Assembly: GCF_003285015.1 (NCBI RefSeq)
Contig: NZ_QMFB01000001.1
Coordinates: 62,001-126,000 of the forward strand
From: Paenibacillus contaminans
GTDB lineage: Bacteria > Bacillota > Bacilli > Paenibacillales > NBRC-103111
DNA length: 64,000 bases
Direction of reading: 5' to 3'
Under the pieces are notes generated by a model. It was not told the DNA's origin. It saw only the letters and a program-made list of their open reading frames with translations, and ran no database searches. Shown in pieces: positions 1-8,691 of the stretch. Position numbers and translations under genes: made by a program. The number at the start of each line of letters is the position of its first letter. The stretch's first letter is position 1.

Positions 1-243
1 CAGTTGTCGAATATGGCGAGCGAAATGAAGCTTTTACGCCAATCGCTTGGTTTGTCGCCGGGCTTGATCGGAAAAACGGTCAGTTGGGAGACGACCGACG
101 CCACAGGTGCTTCCGTAACGAAAGAGGGAGTCGTAGATGCGCTGTTATTCAAAAAAGGCGTACAATACGCCAGTGTAAAAGGGGAGGAAATTTCTCTGGA
201 TAAACTGGTGAAAATCTGGGATCCCGAGAATACGGACGAATGA
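1..243 (+). CDS. flgD: Flagellar hook-capping protein FlgD, C-terminal part (5' end outside window)
   Basis: The frame is open from base 1 and ends in TGA at 241-243, so only the last 80 codons are present. The visible protein starts QLSNM and carries the SPGLIGKTV motif and a small beta-rich segment (VSWET...GVVDALLFKKGVQYASV), as expected after the conserved FlgD core. FlgD caps the growing hook and directs assembly of hook subunits outside the cell. The next gene overlaps its stop by 4 nt (ATGA), indicating co-transcription and translational coupling. Position before a TIGR02530 gene and flgE/G fits Firmicutes fla/che order. Identity is inferred from this C-terminal segment plus synteny. 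Confidence 0.85.
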   Translation, partial: QLSNMASEMKLLRQSLGLSPGLIGKTVSWETTDATGASVTKEGVVDALLFKKGVQYASVKGEEISLDKLVKIWDPENTDE

Positions 244-620
244 ATCGAATAACGATCGGTCAGCTGTATCCGGAAGCAGGCAAAGCGCCAGTACGCAGGA
301 CGCAAGCGCAGCCGCCGTCAATGACCAACCAGGCATCGAAGTTCGACAACATGCTGCAATCCAGTATGGTGAAGCTTAGCCATCATGCCGAGATGCGGCT
401 GCAGCAGCGCGGAATCGAGCTAAAGCCCGAGCAAATGGCAAAGCTTCAGGGCGCGATCGATAAAGCCGCAATGAAAGGCTCCAAGGAATCGCTCGTCGTT
501 TGCGACAATATGGCATTCATTATTAACGTCAAAAGCAGAACCATCGTAACCGCGATGGATCGCGATTCGATGAAGGAGAACGTATTTACGCAAATCGATA
601 GCGCCGTTATTTTATCTTAA
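240..620 (+). CDS. Flagellar operon protein, TIGR02530-like
   Basis: The 126-residue soluble protein overlaps flgD by 4 nt. Residues 1-35 are polar and look disordered. From about residue 40 (KLSHHAEMRLQQRGI) it carries the conserved block of a small family found between flgD and the hook gene in many Firmicutes, ending in IINVKSRTIVTAMDRDSMKENVFTQIDSAVIL. The molecular role is unknown to me; location suggests hook assembly or hook-length control. The 113-nt gap that follows holds a small inverted repeat (AGCCGCT/AGCGGCT, 648-671) without a T-run and the ribosome site of the next gene. B. subtilis lacks a clear counterpart at this spot, clostridia have one. Family call from memory of the motif. 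Confidence 0.75.
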   Translation: MNRITIGQLYPEAGKAPVRRTQAQPPSMTNQASKFDNMLQSSMVKLSHHAEMRLQQRGIELKPEQMAKLQGAIDKAAMKGSKESLVVCDNMAFIINVKSRTIVTAMDRDSMKENVFTQIDSAVILS

Positions 621-733
621 GGGCTGGCCCTATACGGAGGCCCGAATAGCCGCTGATCGAAGGAAGCGGCTGCGAGAGGTTGCATGACATATTCACCAAA
701 AAATTGCTAGCCAGACGGGGAGGAAATTGATTT

Positions 734-1561
734 ATGTTGCGTTCGTTATATTCTGGCGTTTCCGGAATGCGCGGCTTTCAAACGAAGCTTGATGTCATCG
801 GCAATAACATCGCTAATGTCAACACGGCGGGTTTTAAAGCCGGTCGCGTCATGTTCAAGGATATATTAAGCCAAACGACCGCGGGTATGACGGCACCGAA
901 CGGGAACGAAACCGGCGGGGTAAACGCCAAGCAAATCGGTCTCGGCGTCACGATCGGCGCTATCGATACGATACATACGCCGGGCAGCGCAATGACGACG
1001 AATGTGCCTACCGATCTACGGATTGACGGGGACGGCTTCTTCGCAGTCAAAATGAATGCCGGCCAAGGGCAAGAGGAAGCTTTCTTAACCCGTGACGGCG
1101 GCTTTAAAGTCGACGCATCCGGCAATCTCGTAAACGGCGACGGCTTGCTGGTTACGCAACCCGGCGGAGATATCATCACGATCGATTTCACTACCGTCGT
1201 CGAGTTCAGTATCGGCCAAGACGGGACGATCATCAAGAAGCTTAACGACGGTACGATCGACGATACGATGCGAATCGGCATCGTGAAAGTTGCCAATCCG
1301 GGCGGCCTGGAGAAAATCGGCGGCAATTTGTACCGCATGACGCCGAACGCCAACCCTGACGGCGTACTTGAGATCATTGAAGCCAACGATCCGGATCTGG
1401 GGACGGGGGCTATCATTTCCGGGCAAATTGAAATGTCGAATGTCGATTTGACGTCCGAGTTTACCGAAATGATCGTATCGCAAAGAGGTTTCCAAGCAAA
1501 TTCGCGGATTATTACTACTTCCGATGAAATCCTGCAGGAAGTTGTTAACCTGAAACGATAA
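734..1561 (+). CDS. flgE: Flagellar hook/rod protein of the FlgE-FlgG family
   Basis: The 275-residue protein opens MLRSLYSGVSGMRGFQTKLD followed by VIGNNIANVNTAGFKAGR, the N-terminal signature of rod/hook proteins. It ends with the partner C-terminal helix (SNVDLTSEFTEMIVSQRGFQANSRIITTSDEIL). These termini pack as coiled coils in the rod/hook tube, with a variable beta domain in between (about 90-220). The short length fits the B. subtilis hook protein FlgE (long annotated FlgG) rather than the longer enterobacterial FlgE; operon position just after flgD also favours hook. ATG 734 follows a GGAGG about 10 nt upstream. Secreted through the flagellar export gate. Confidence 0.88.
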   Translation: MLRSLYSGVSGMRGFQTKLDVIGNNIANVNTAGFKAGRVMFKDILSQTTAGMTAPNGNETGGVNAKQIGLGVTIGAIDTIHTPGSAMTTNVPTDLRIDGDGFFAVKMNAGQGQEEAFLTRDGGFKVDASGNLVNGDGLLVTQPGGDIITIDFTTVVEFSIGQDGTIIKKLNDGTIDDTMRIGIVKVANPGGLEKIGGNLYRMTPNANPDGVLEIIEANDPDLGTGAIISGQIEMSNVDLTSEFTEMIVSQRGFQANSRIITTSDEILQEVVNLKR

Positions 1562-1576
1562 TCAGGAATAGGTAAG

Positions 1577-1603
1577 GGGGTTGCGACCCAACCCCTCTTT
1601 TTT
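1577..1603 (+). terminator. Terminator-like hairpin inside the fla/che operon
   Basis: GGGGTT (1577-1582) pairs with AACCCC (1590-1595) around a 7-nt loop and is followed at once by TCTTTTTT. It lies between the hook gene and swrD, 20 nt before the swrD start. This has the form of an intrinsic terminator, but genes on both sides belong to one operon, so it may act as a partial terminator or attenuator. Confidence 0.65.
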
Positions 1604-1620
1604 CGAAACGGAGGGAATTG

Positions 1621-1842
1621 ATGATTACCGTCACCCGTTTAAATGGGAAGCCGATAACCGTAAATGCCTTGCTGATCGAGACGATCGATGAAATTCCCGA
1701 GACCATGCTTATCTTGACAACGGGAAAAAAAATCGTCGTGCTTGAGAAGGCGGCCGACGTCGTGGAGCTGATCACAAGTTATGTGCAGCGAGTCGGAGCG
1801 GTGAGAGGTACGATAATGAGTAAGGATTTGGAGGGGTCTTAG
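1621..1842 (+). CDS. swrD: Swarming motility protein SwrD / FlbD family
   Basis: The 73-residue protein MITVTRLNGKPITVNALLIE is followed by the family pattern of a lysine-rich GKKIVVLE strand and a helix ending SYVQRVG. It matches the FlbD/YlzI (SwrD) family located between the hook gene and fliL in Bacillales; in B. subtilis SwrD raises stator power for swarming. ATG 1621 is chosen over TTG 1618 because GGAGGG at 1610-1615 leaves 5 nt before the ATG but only 2 nt before the TTG. It sits just downstream of the terminator-like hairpin and directly abuts fliL. Confidence 0.85.
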   Translation: MITVTRLNGKPITVNALLIETIDEIPETMLILTTGKKIVVLEKAADVVELITSYVQRVGAVRGTIMSKDLEGS

Positions 1843-2316
1843 TTGTTCAAGAGCAAGTTGTTGCAGATCGTCCTTGCGATGCTTATCGTCATCACCTTGA
1901 TTTTGACCGCATTTTTCGTTCTATGGAACTATATGGACAAACAGCAGGGAGCGGATGAGAGCGATCCGAAAAGCACCGTCGAATCGGTTCAAGGCAAGAA
2001 GCTTTCGGCTACGCAAATCAAAGACAACACGTTCATCGTAAAAGACGTGGTGACGAATTTATCCGAGAAAGACAAGATTATTAAGGTAAGCTTCGCCTTC
2101 CAGCTGGATTCCAAAAAAGCAAGGGAAGAGATGGAGAAGATCGATTTTAAGGTCAAATCGATTATTATGCTGACGCTGGCCGATATGACGCGCGAGCAGG
2201 TGTCCGGCAGCAAGGGACAGGATACGCTGACCGCGACGCTGATGAATAAAATAAACCCTATCCTCACGGAAGGGAAATTGAAGGAAATTTCCGTAACGGA
2301 ATTCATCGTACAATAA
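1843..2316 (+). CDS. fliL: Flagellar basal body-associated protein FliL
   Basis: The 157-residue single-pass membrane protein starts with TTG directly after the swrD stop, with GGAGGGG just upstream inside swrD. Residues about 7-29 are a hydrophobic segment (LQIVLAMLIVITLILTAFFV); the rest is the extracytoplasmic FliL domain with FIVKDVVTNLSEKDKIIKVSFAFQ and a C-terminal ISVTEFIVQ strand. FliL surrounds the MotAB stator at the inner membrane and supports torque. Length and position before fliM are typical. Confidence 0.9.
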   Translation: MFKSKLLQIVLAMLIVITLILTAFFVLWNYMDKQQGADESDPKSTVESVQGKKLSATQIKDNTFIVKDVVTNLSEKDKIIKVSFAFQLDSKKAREEMEKIDFKVKSIIMLTLADMTREQVSGSKGQDTLTATLMNKINPILTEGKLKEISVTEFIVQ

Positions 2317-2352
2317 TCGATATTTTGAGACGTCATGAAGGAGGTGAGCCCG

Positions 2353-3354
2353 TTGGTTGACGTTCTTTCACAAAACGAGATAGACGCTTTGCTTGCAGCG
2401 CTGTCTTCCGGAGAAATGGAAGCGGAAGAGTTAAAGAAGGATGAATCCCAGAAAAAAGTAAGGGTGTACGACTTTAAACGCGCAACCCGCTTTTCAAAGG
2501 ATCATCTCCGGAGCCTGACGCGTATCCATGAAAATTTCGCGCGATATTTGACGACCTATTTTTCGACGCAATTACGCACGTTCGTTCAAATAAATGTTGT
2601 CGGTGTCGAACAACTCCCTTATGATGAATTTATTAGGTCGATACCGAAGATGACGATATTGAATATATTCGAAGCGGAGCCTCTGGAAGGCAGAATGGTG
2701 CTGGAGATTCATCCGAACGTGGCTTATGCCATGCTGGATCGTCTGCTTGGCGGGGCCGGAGCCGCTCCGGCAAAAATCAATGCGTTGACCGAAATCGACA
2801 CCATCATTATGGAAAAAATGTTCAGCCGCGCACTCGAATCGTTAACCGAAGCGTGGCGAACCGTAGTGGAAATTTATCCGCGGCTGGAGGCGCTGGAGAC
2901 GAATCCGCAATTTATGCAGATCGCCTCTCCGAACGATACGATTGCGCTCATTTCACTCAGCACGAAAATCGGCGATACGACCGGGATGGTCAATCTTTGT
3001 ATCCCGCATGTCGTAATCGAACCGATCATGCCGAGGCTTTCCGTGCATCACATGTTCGTGACGCATAAGAAGACGAAGACGGTCGAAGAGTCCGATGCGC
3101 TGCAGGAAAGAGTGAATAAAGCGAAGCTGACGATGGTCGCCGAGCTGGGGCATTCGGAAATAAGCGTCCATGAATTTTTAAACCTGGCCGTCGGGGATGT
3201 CATCTCGCTGGATAAGCCGGTGGATCAGGGGCTTCATATTAGAGTCGGGGACAAGCTCAAGTTTATCGGCAGTCCCGGCACGGTGAAGGGAAAAGTAGCC
3301 GTCCAAGTAACCGAAATCGTGAGCGAAGGAGTCGAAGAAGAGCATGACGAATAG
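2353..3354 (+). CDS. fliM: Flagellar motor switch protein FliM
   Basis: The 333-residue protein begins with the CheY-P binding peptide VLSQNEIDALLAAL, followed by the CheC-like middle domain and a C-terminal SpoA/FliN-like domain (about 255-325, with LNLAVGDVISLDKPVDQGLHIRVGD). FliM forms the C-ring and sets rotation direction. TTG 2353 is chosen because AAGGAGGTGA at 2338-2347 lies about 8 nt upstream; an ATG at 2335 would sit before that ribosome site and would add six residues. It overlaps fliY by 11 nt. Confidence 0.93.
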   Translation: MVDVLSQNEIDALLAALSSGEMEAEELKKDESQKKVRVYDFKRATRFSKDHLRSLTRIHENFARYLTTYFSTQLRTFVQINVVGVEQLPYDEFIRSIPKMTILNIFEAEPLEGRMVLEIHPNVAYAMLDRLLGGAGAAPAKINALTEIDTIIMEKMFSRALESLTEAWRTVVEIYPRLEALETNPQFMQIASPNDTIALISLSTKIGDTTGMVNLCIPHVVIEPIMPRLSVHHMFVTHKKTKTVEESDALQERVNKAKLTMVAELGHSEISVHEFLNLAVGDVISLDKPVDQGLHIRVGDKLKFIGSPGTVKGKVAVQVTEIVSEGVEEEHDE

Positions 3355-4576
3355 CAAAGATTATTTGTCACAAGAGGAAATAGACGCTTTGCTTAACCAA
3401 ACGGCGGGTAATCAGAAAGAATCTTCCGAAGCTCCGAGTCTGGATGAATTGCTTTCATCTTTAGAGAAGGACGCGCTGGGCGAAATCGGCAATATTACGT
3501 TCGGAAGCGCCGCAACCGCATTGTCTACCTTGCTTGGCAAAAAGGTGGATATTACAACGCCGAAGGTTTCTACAATCAGCAAGCAAGAGCTTCAATACGA
3601 GTTTCCCAAACCGCATGTGGCCGTACATGTTAATTATGTAGACGGTTTTCACGGCATCAATTTGCTGGTCATCAAAACAAGGGACGCGCAAGTCATTGCC
3701 GACCTGATGATGGGCGGCGACGGTCATCCGGGGGACGAGGAGCTTAGCGAAATACATATAAGTGCCGTTCAGGAAGCGATGAATCAAATGATGGGGTCTT
3801 CGGCAACCTCGATGTCGACGATATTCAATCGGTTCGTCAATATCTCGCCTCCCGGGATCGATATTTTGAACTTCGCGCAGGCGGAAACCGAGCAAAACTT
3901 GCCGCCCGACGAGCTGTATATCAAAATATCGTTCCGCTTGACGATAGGAGATCTGATAGATTCGAACATCATGCAGCTGCTGCCGGTTCCGTTTGCCAAG
4001 GAAATGGTCGCAACCTTGATGGGAGGAGCTTCGATGGAAGAGCCGCCTAGAGTCGAGGAAGCGAGCATACCGGCTCCGCCTCCTTCGGCGCCGACGCCGC
4101 CGGCCAGACCGGCCGACCCGATGCCGTATATGGAGCCGCCGATGCAGCAGCCCGCCTATCAGCAGCCGGTATACCAGCAGCCGATGTACCAACAGCCTCC
4201 TATGGTTCAGCCGCCGCACTCGCCGGCAGCCTACGGAACGATGAACAGCAGGAACGTGAACGTGCAGCCGGCGCAATTTGCCAACTTCACGCCGAACGGC
4301 TCCGTTCTCGGGGACGATACCAACTTGAACCTTCTGCTCGACATTCCGCTTAAAGTAACGGTGGAGCTGGGCAGAACCAAGAAGGTTATCAAAGATATTT
4401 TGGATTTGTCCCAGGGCTCGATCATCGAGCTGGACAAGCTGGCGGGCGAGCCTGTTGACATATTGGTCAACAACAAGCTGATCGCCAAGGGGGAAGTTGT
4501 CGTCATCGACGAAAACTTCGGTGTTCGCGTTACCGACATAATCAATCAGTGGGATCGCATTCAAAAGTTACAATAA
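3344..4576 (+). CDS. fliY: Flagellar motor switch phosphatase FliY
   Basis: The 410-residue protein has three parts. It starts with a FliM-like CheY-P binding peptide (YLSQEEIDALLNQ, about 7-19). A CheC-type phosphatase domain follows, with both active-site signatures visible: E47/N50 in GEIGN and E144/N147 in EAMNQ. After a Pro/Gln/Tyr-rich linker (about 244-300, repeated QQPVYQQPMY-type units) comes a FliN/SpoA domain (about 325-405). FliY sits in the C-ring and dephosphorylates CheY-P in Bacillus-type chemotaxis. The start overlaps fliM; the linker is longer and more repetitive than I expect for B. subtilis. Confidence 0.92.
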   Translation: MTNSKDYLSQEEIDALLNQTAGNQKESSEAPSLDELLSSLEKDALGEIGNITFGSAATALSTLLGKKVDITTPKVSTISKQELQYEFPKPHVAVHVNYVDGFHGINLLVIKTRDAQVIADLMMGGDGHPGDEELSEIHISAVQEAMNQMMGSSATSMSTIFNRFVNISPPGIDILNFAQAETEQNLPPDELYIKISFRLTIGDLIDSNIMQLLPVPFAKEMVATLMGGASMEEPPRVEEASIPAPPPSAPTPPARPADPMPYMEPPMQQPAYQQPVYQQPMYQQPPMVQPPHSPAAYGTMNSRNVNVQPAQFANFTPNGSVLGDDTNLNLLLDIPLKVTVELGRTKKVIKDILDLSQGSIIELDKLAGEPVDILVNNKLIAKGEVVVIDENFGVRVTDIINQWDRIQKLQ

Positions 4577-4600
4577 CCATTTCAGGAGGACTGAACAGAC

Positions 4601-4963
4601 ATGGCACAAAGAATTTTAATCGTAGACGACGCAGCTTTTATGAGAATGATGATTCGCGATATCGTATCGAAGAACGGATACGAGGTATGCGGAGAAGCGA
4701 ATGACGGCCTGCAAGCGGTCGAAAAATACAAGGAAGTACGCCCCGATCTTGTAACGATGGACATTACGATGCCTGAAATGGACGGTATCGCCGCATTGAA
4801 AGAGATTAAAAAAATAGATCCGAACGCTAGAGTCATCATGTGTTCCGCAATGGGACAACAAGCGATGGTAATCGACGCGATCCAAGCGGGCGCTAAAGAT
4901 TTCATCGTCAAGCCGTTCCAGCATGACCGCGTTATCGAAGCGATCAAAAAGACGCTCGGCTAA
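4601..4963 (+). CDS. cheY: Chemotaxis response regulator CheY
   Basis: The 120-residue single receiver domain shows the acidic pair D9/D10 (LIVDD), phosphoacceptor D54 (TMDITMPEMDG), S82 in place of the switch Thr/Ser, and K104 in the conserved VKPF. There is no output domain. CheA phosphorylates it; CheY-P binds FliM/FliY at the switch. AGGAGG lies about 12 nt before the ATG. It occurs between fliY and fliO exactly as in B. subtilis. Confidence 0.95.
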   Translation: MAQRILIVDDAAFMRMMIRDIVSKNGYEVCGEANDGLQAVEKYKEVRPDLVTMDITMPEMDGIAALKEIKKIDPNARVIMCSAMGQQAMVIDAIQAGAKDFIVKPFQHDRVIEAIKKTLG

Positions 4964-4995
4964 GCAATGGTCCGTACCAGCAGGAACGGAAAGGA

Positions 4996-5682
4996 ATGGA
5001 AGCTTTGTATCAGAAAGAAAATCATGGGAGCGGCGTGCTAAACGAATGCGTCGCAGCTAACGCAAGCCGCTTATCCTTGCGTTCGAGAAGTCGCCGTTTC
5101 GGGATGCTGGCGTTATCCGGCTCCGTCATTTTTTTGGGATCGGCACGAGCTTCCCTGGCAGCGGCAGAAGATACGCCCCCGGTCGGGGACGACTTCAGCG
5201 TTTACGGCATGCTGCTGCAGGTTTCGTTTTTTTTGCTGCTGATCATCGGCTTGTTTTTCGTCATCATCCGGTTTCTTTCCAAAAAGAATAGACAGTTTTC
5301 CTCCGGGCGTGCCGTCAAAAATTTAGGTGGCGTCGCCCTGGGACAAAACAAATCGGTACAGGTCGTCGAAATCGGAAACAGCTTATACGTGCTTGGCGTA
5401 GGCGATGACGTTCAATTGATTTCCCAAATTAACGATCCTGACGAGATTCAGCAAATAAGGGACACTATTGCGCACAGGCCTTCGGTTGATTTTCCGAGCG
5501 TGGGAAGCTTGACCAGTTGGTTTCAATCCCTCCGCAAGAAAGAACAGACGGAAGAAGAGCTGCCTGCTTCTTTTCACGAGATGTTTGCGGATAAAATGAA
5601 ACAGGTATCGGACCGCAAAGAACGGATCGACGAATTGACACAATATGAAAATCGCGCAGATCGGTTGAATGATAACAAATGA
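4996..5682 (+). CDS. fliO: Flagellar biosynthesis protein FliO (FliZ)
   Basis: The 228-residue protein has a basic stretch then a hydrophobic run ending ASLAAAE (about residues 35-56), which looks like a signal sequence, followed by a second transmembrane segment (LLQVSFFLLLIIGLFFVIIRF, about 72-92) and a cytoplasmic domain with LGQNKSVQVVEIGNSLYVLGV, the FliO signature. FliO helps assemble the FliP-FliQ-FliR export gate. The amino end is uncertain: ATG 4996 has a very close AAGGA, while GTG 5035 follows GGGAG at a better distance and would drop 13 residues. The stop overlaps fliP by 4 nt. Confidence 0.87.
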   Translation: MEALYQKENHGSGVLNECVAANASRLSLRSRSRRFGMLALSGSVIFLGSARASLAAAEDTPPVGDDFSVYGMLLQVSFFLLLIIGLFFVIIRFLSKKNRQFSSGRAVKNLGGVALGQNKSVQVVEIGNSLYVLGVGDDVQLISQINDPDEIQQIRDTIAHRPSVDFPSVGSLTSWFQSLRKKEQTEEELPASFHEMFADKMKQVSDRKERIDELTQYENRADRLNDNK

Positions 5683-6458
5683 AGCACTTCAAAAAAGTCT
5701 TGTTCGTTTTTGTGCTTGCACAGCTGCTGCTTGGAGCGTTCGGGGCAAACGTATTTGCCGCCGATCCGGTAACGAACCCGATTCCGGAAATTAAGATCGG
5801 CATCGACGGCGGCGAATCGGGAGCTGCGGGATCGTCGAACACGATTGCGATCGTTTTGCTGATTACGGTTCTGAGCCTGGCGCCTGCGATATTGGTGATG
5901 ATGACCTGTTTCACGAGGATCGTCGTCGTTCTCGGATTCGTCCGGACTTCGCTCGCTACGAACCAGATGCCGCCCAACCAGGTTTTGATCGGTTTAGCTT
6001 TGTTCATGAGCTTGTTCGTTATGGCGCCTACGCTTGGACAAATTAACGAGGTTGCCCTGCAGCCGTACCTCAAGGGAGAGCTGAATCAGACGGAAGCTCT
6101 GAATAAAGCGGCGATACCGATGAAGCAATTTATGGGCAAGTATACGAGGGAGAAGGACCTGCAGCTGTTTTTGGATTATTCCAAAGCGGAGCGGCCAACC
6201 AGCATAGAGGATACGCCGATGACCGCGCTCGTGCCCGCTTATGCGATCAGCGAGCTGAAGACGGCGTTTTCCATGGGATTTATGATATTTATCCCGTTTC
6301 TGATTATCGATATGATCATTTCCAGTACGCTGATGGCAATGGGGATGATGATGCTTCCACCGGTAATGATTTCGCTCCCGTTCAAAATATTGCTGTTTAT
6401 TTTGGTCGACGGTTGGTATCTGGTCGTCAAGTCGCTTCTATTGAGCTTCACTACCTGA
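5679..6458 (+). CDS. fliP: Flagellar export gate protein FliP
   Basis: The 259-residue membrane protein has a cleavable signal peptide (MKHFKKVLFVFVLAQLLLGA...VFA, about 1-27), then the FliP core: LSLAPAILVMMTCFTRIVVV, LGFVRTSLATNQMPPNQVLIGLA, FMSLFVM and a C-terminal pair of helices with PFLIIDMIISSTLMAMGMMM. FliP forms the central pore of the flagellar type III export gate with FliQ and FliR. Translation is coupled to fliO through ATGA. Confidence 0.95.
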   Translation: MKHFKKVLFVFVLAQLLLGAFGANVFAADPVTNPIPEIKIGIDGGESGAAGSSNTIAIVLLITVLSLAPAILVMMTCFTRIVVVLGFVRTSLATNQMPPNQVLIGLALFMSLFVMAPTLGQINEVALQPYLKGELNQTEALNKAAIPMKQFMGKYTREKDLQLFLDYSKAERPTSIEDTPMTALVPAYAISELKTAFSMGFMIFIPFLIIDMIISSTLMAMGMMMLPPVMISLPFKILLFILVDGWYLVVKSLLLSFTT

Positions 6459-6480
6459 CGTCGTATGGGAGGAATATCGT

Positions 6481-6750
6481 TTGAGTGCGGAGTTTGTCAT
6501 CAAGTTGGCAGGTGAGGCCGTTTATACGGTTCTAAAGGCGAGTGCGCCGATGCTGATCATCGCATTGGTCATCGGCTTGGTTATAAGCGTATTTCAAGCC
6601 ACAACGCAAATTCAGGAGCAGACGCTTGCTTTTGTTCCGAAAATCATAGCAGTCCTGCTGTCCATTCTTATTTTTGGGCCGTGGATATTAACCACGCTTG
6701 TCGAGTTTACATCTCGGCTGCTCAATAACTTGCATAAATATATTAGCTAG
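6481..6750 (+). CDS. fliQ: Flagellar export gate protein FliQ
   Basis: The 89-residue protein has two hydrophobic helices (about 18-38 and 52-74) and the FliQ signature VISVFQATTQIQEQTLAFVPKI. Four copies wrap the FliP-FliR pore. The start is TTG 6481, 5-6 nt after a GGGAGG; no ATG lies nearby. It is followed 14 nt later by fliR. Confidence 0.94.
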   Translation: MSAEFVIKLAGEAVYTVLKASAPMLIIALVIGLVISVFQATTQIQEQTLAFVPKIIAVLLSILIFGPWILTTLVEFTSRLLNNLHKYIS

Positions 6751-6764
6751 GTTGGACATCGGAC

Positions 6765-7541
6765 ATGGAATTGATATTGCAATTATTACCGCCCTTTTTG
6801 CTTATTTTTTGTCGAATTACCTCCTTTTTTGTCGTAACGCCGATCTTTTCCGCCCGAACGATTCCGACGCATTACAAGATCGGGCTTTCGGCCTTTCTTT
6901 CCTTCATTATAGTAGCATCCGAGGTTGGCGAGCAGACTGTCGTGATCGACGCTCTGTATGCCTTGTCGATCATGAAGGAAATCGTGATCGGATTATTGCT
7001 TGGCTTTATCGCTTATATGTTTTTCACCGTCGTTCAAACCGCAGGCTCGTTTATCGACTTGCAGATGGGCCTCGGCATGGCGAACATTATCGACCCGATG
7101 ACCGGGGCGCAAGCTCCGCTGCTTGGGAATTTGAAGTTTTTTATCGCGACGCTGCTTTTTTTGGCGCTGAACGGCCATCATTACTTGATCGCTGCAATTC
7201 TTGACAGCTACGAGTGGGTTCCGTTATCGAGCGATTTGTTCGCGAAGCTGTACGACGGCAGCGTGAACGAGTTTTTAGTCACGTCGTTCTCCCAAGCGTT
7301 CGCCCTTGCTTTTCAAATGGCTGCGCCTTTCGTCGCCGCGATGTTTCTGGTTGACGTCGGGCTCGGCATATTAACGAAAGTTGCGCCGCAATTCAACGTT
7401 TTCGTCATCGGGATTCCTTTAAAAATATTAATCGGTTTTATGATGCTGATGTTGTTGATACCCGGGTTTTATAATTTATTTTCCGAATTATTCGACCGGA
7501 TGATTAAGGCGGTTCAGCAATTGACCGGCCTGCTGCAGTAA
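6765..7541 (+). CDS. fliR: Flagellar export gate protein FliR
   Basis: The 258-residue polytopic protein shows the FliR pattern: LPPFLLIFCRITSFFVVTP at the start, QTAGSFIDLQMGLGMANIIDP near residue 95, and VAPQFNVFVIGIPLKILIGF near residue 210. It completes the FliPQR gate in the inner membrane. ATG 6765 is preceded by TAGGTTGGA, a modest ribosome site, so coupling with fliQ may help. Confidence 0.94.
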   Translation: MELILQLLPPFLLIFCRITSFFVVTPIFSARTIPTHYKIGLSAFLSFIIVASEVGEQTVVIDALYALSIMKEIVIGLLLGFIAYMFFTVVQTAGSFIDLQMGLGMANIIDPMTGAQAPLLGNLKFFIATLLFLALNGHHYLIAAILDSYEWVPLSSDLFAKLYDGSVNEFLVTSFSQAFALAFQMAAPFVAAMFLVDVGLGILTKVAPQFNVFVIGIPLKILIGFMMLMLLIPGFYNLFSELFDRMIKAVQQLTGLLQ

Positions 7542-7578
7542 AGTCCCAATACGAAATTACGAGGCTGGAGGTCCTTTC

Positions 7579-8670
7579 GTGTCATCGTTCCGGTTTCAGA
7601 TGAATTTGCAGTTATTTGCCGGAGAAAAGACGGAATCGGCCACACCGAAAAAAAGGCAGGACGCGCGGAAAAAGGGGCAAGTGGCCAAAAGCATGGAGCT
7701 GCCCTCCGCTTTTATTTTGCTTTTCAGCTTTGCATCCTTCATGATGCTCGGCGGTTTTTATAAGGAACGCATTTATAGGCTGTTTGTCGACACGTTTCAC
7801 GACTATATGCTGATGGAGCTGTCGATTCCGAACGTTACGGCAATGGCCGCGCAGTTCACGATGGAAATGCTTATTTTGTTGGGCCCGATTTTTTTGATCA
7901 CTTTCGTGATCGCCTTCGCTGCCAATTACATCCAAATCGGTTTTTTGTTTACCGGCGAGCCGCTCAAAATGAAATTCAACAAAATTAACCCGATTGAAGG
8001 GGCGAAGCGAATTTTCGGTATGCGGGCCGTAGTCGACTTTCTCAAATCAATGCTGAAGTTAACGATAATAGGTTTTATCGTCTACTTGACGCTGTGGGGC
8101 GAGAAAGAAAGCATTATGGGTTTGGCGCATGTACCGCTCGAATCGATCTTCGCTTATGTCGCAGGATTAACGCTTCAGCTCGGCTTGAAAATCGGAGGTA
8201 CGCTTATCGTTCTTGCAGTTTTCGATTATTTATACCAAAAGTACGAGCATGAGAAAAATTTGAAGATGTCCAAACAGGATATCAAGGATGAGTATAAATC
8301 GACCGAGGGCGATCCTCATATTAAAGGAAAGATCAAAGAGAGACAGCGCAAGATGGCTATGCAGCGCATGATGCAGGAGGTTCCGAAAGCGGACGTCGTC
8401 ATCACGAACCCGACCCACTATGCGGTAGCGATCAAATACGAAACGGGGAAAATGGAAGCCCCGCTGGTGCTGGCCAAAGGAACGGATTATATTGCTTTGA
8501 AAATTAAGGAAATCGCCAAGGCGAACCGGATTGTGACGATGGAGAACCGCCCGCTTGCGCGCGCGCTTCACGATCAGGTAGAAATCGGGCAGACGATCCC
8601 ACCCGATTTGTTCCAAGCGGTCGCCGAGGTTCTCGCCTATGTGTATAAATTAAAGAACCGAACCAAATAG
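7579..8670 (+). CDS. flhB: Flagellar export switch protein FlhB
   Basis: The 363-residue protein starts at GTG 7579 with TGGAGG upstream. It carries the N-terminal GEKTESATPKKRQDARKKGQ motif, four transmembrane helices (about 45-215) and a cytoplasmic domain with the autocleavage motif NPTH at 277-280, followed by YAVAIKYE. Autocleavage between Asn and Pro switches export from rod/hook to filament substrates. All expected parts are intact. Confidence 0.96.
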   Translation: MSSFRFQMNLQLFAGEKTESATPKKRQDARKKGQVAKSMELPSAFILLFSFASFMMLGGFYKERIYRLFVDTFHDYMLMELSIPNVTAMAAQFTMEMLILLGPIFLITFVIAFAANYIQIGFLFTGEPLKMKFNKINPIEGAKRIFGMRAVVDFLKSMLKLTIIGFIVYLTLWGEKESIMGLAHVPLESIFAYVAGLTLQLGLKIGGTLIVLAVFDYLYQKYEHEKNLKMSKQDIKDEYKSTEGDPHIKGKIKERQRKMAMQRMMQEVPKADVVITNPTHYAVAIKYETGKMEAPLVLAKGTDYIALKIKEIAKANRIVTMENRPLARALHDQVEIGQTIPPDLFQAVAEVLAYVYKLKNRTK

Positions 8671-8691
8671 CGCATAAAGGGGGCATCGATA

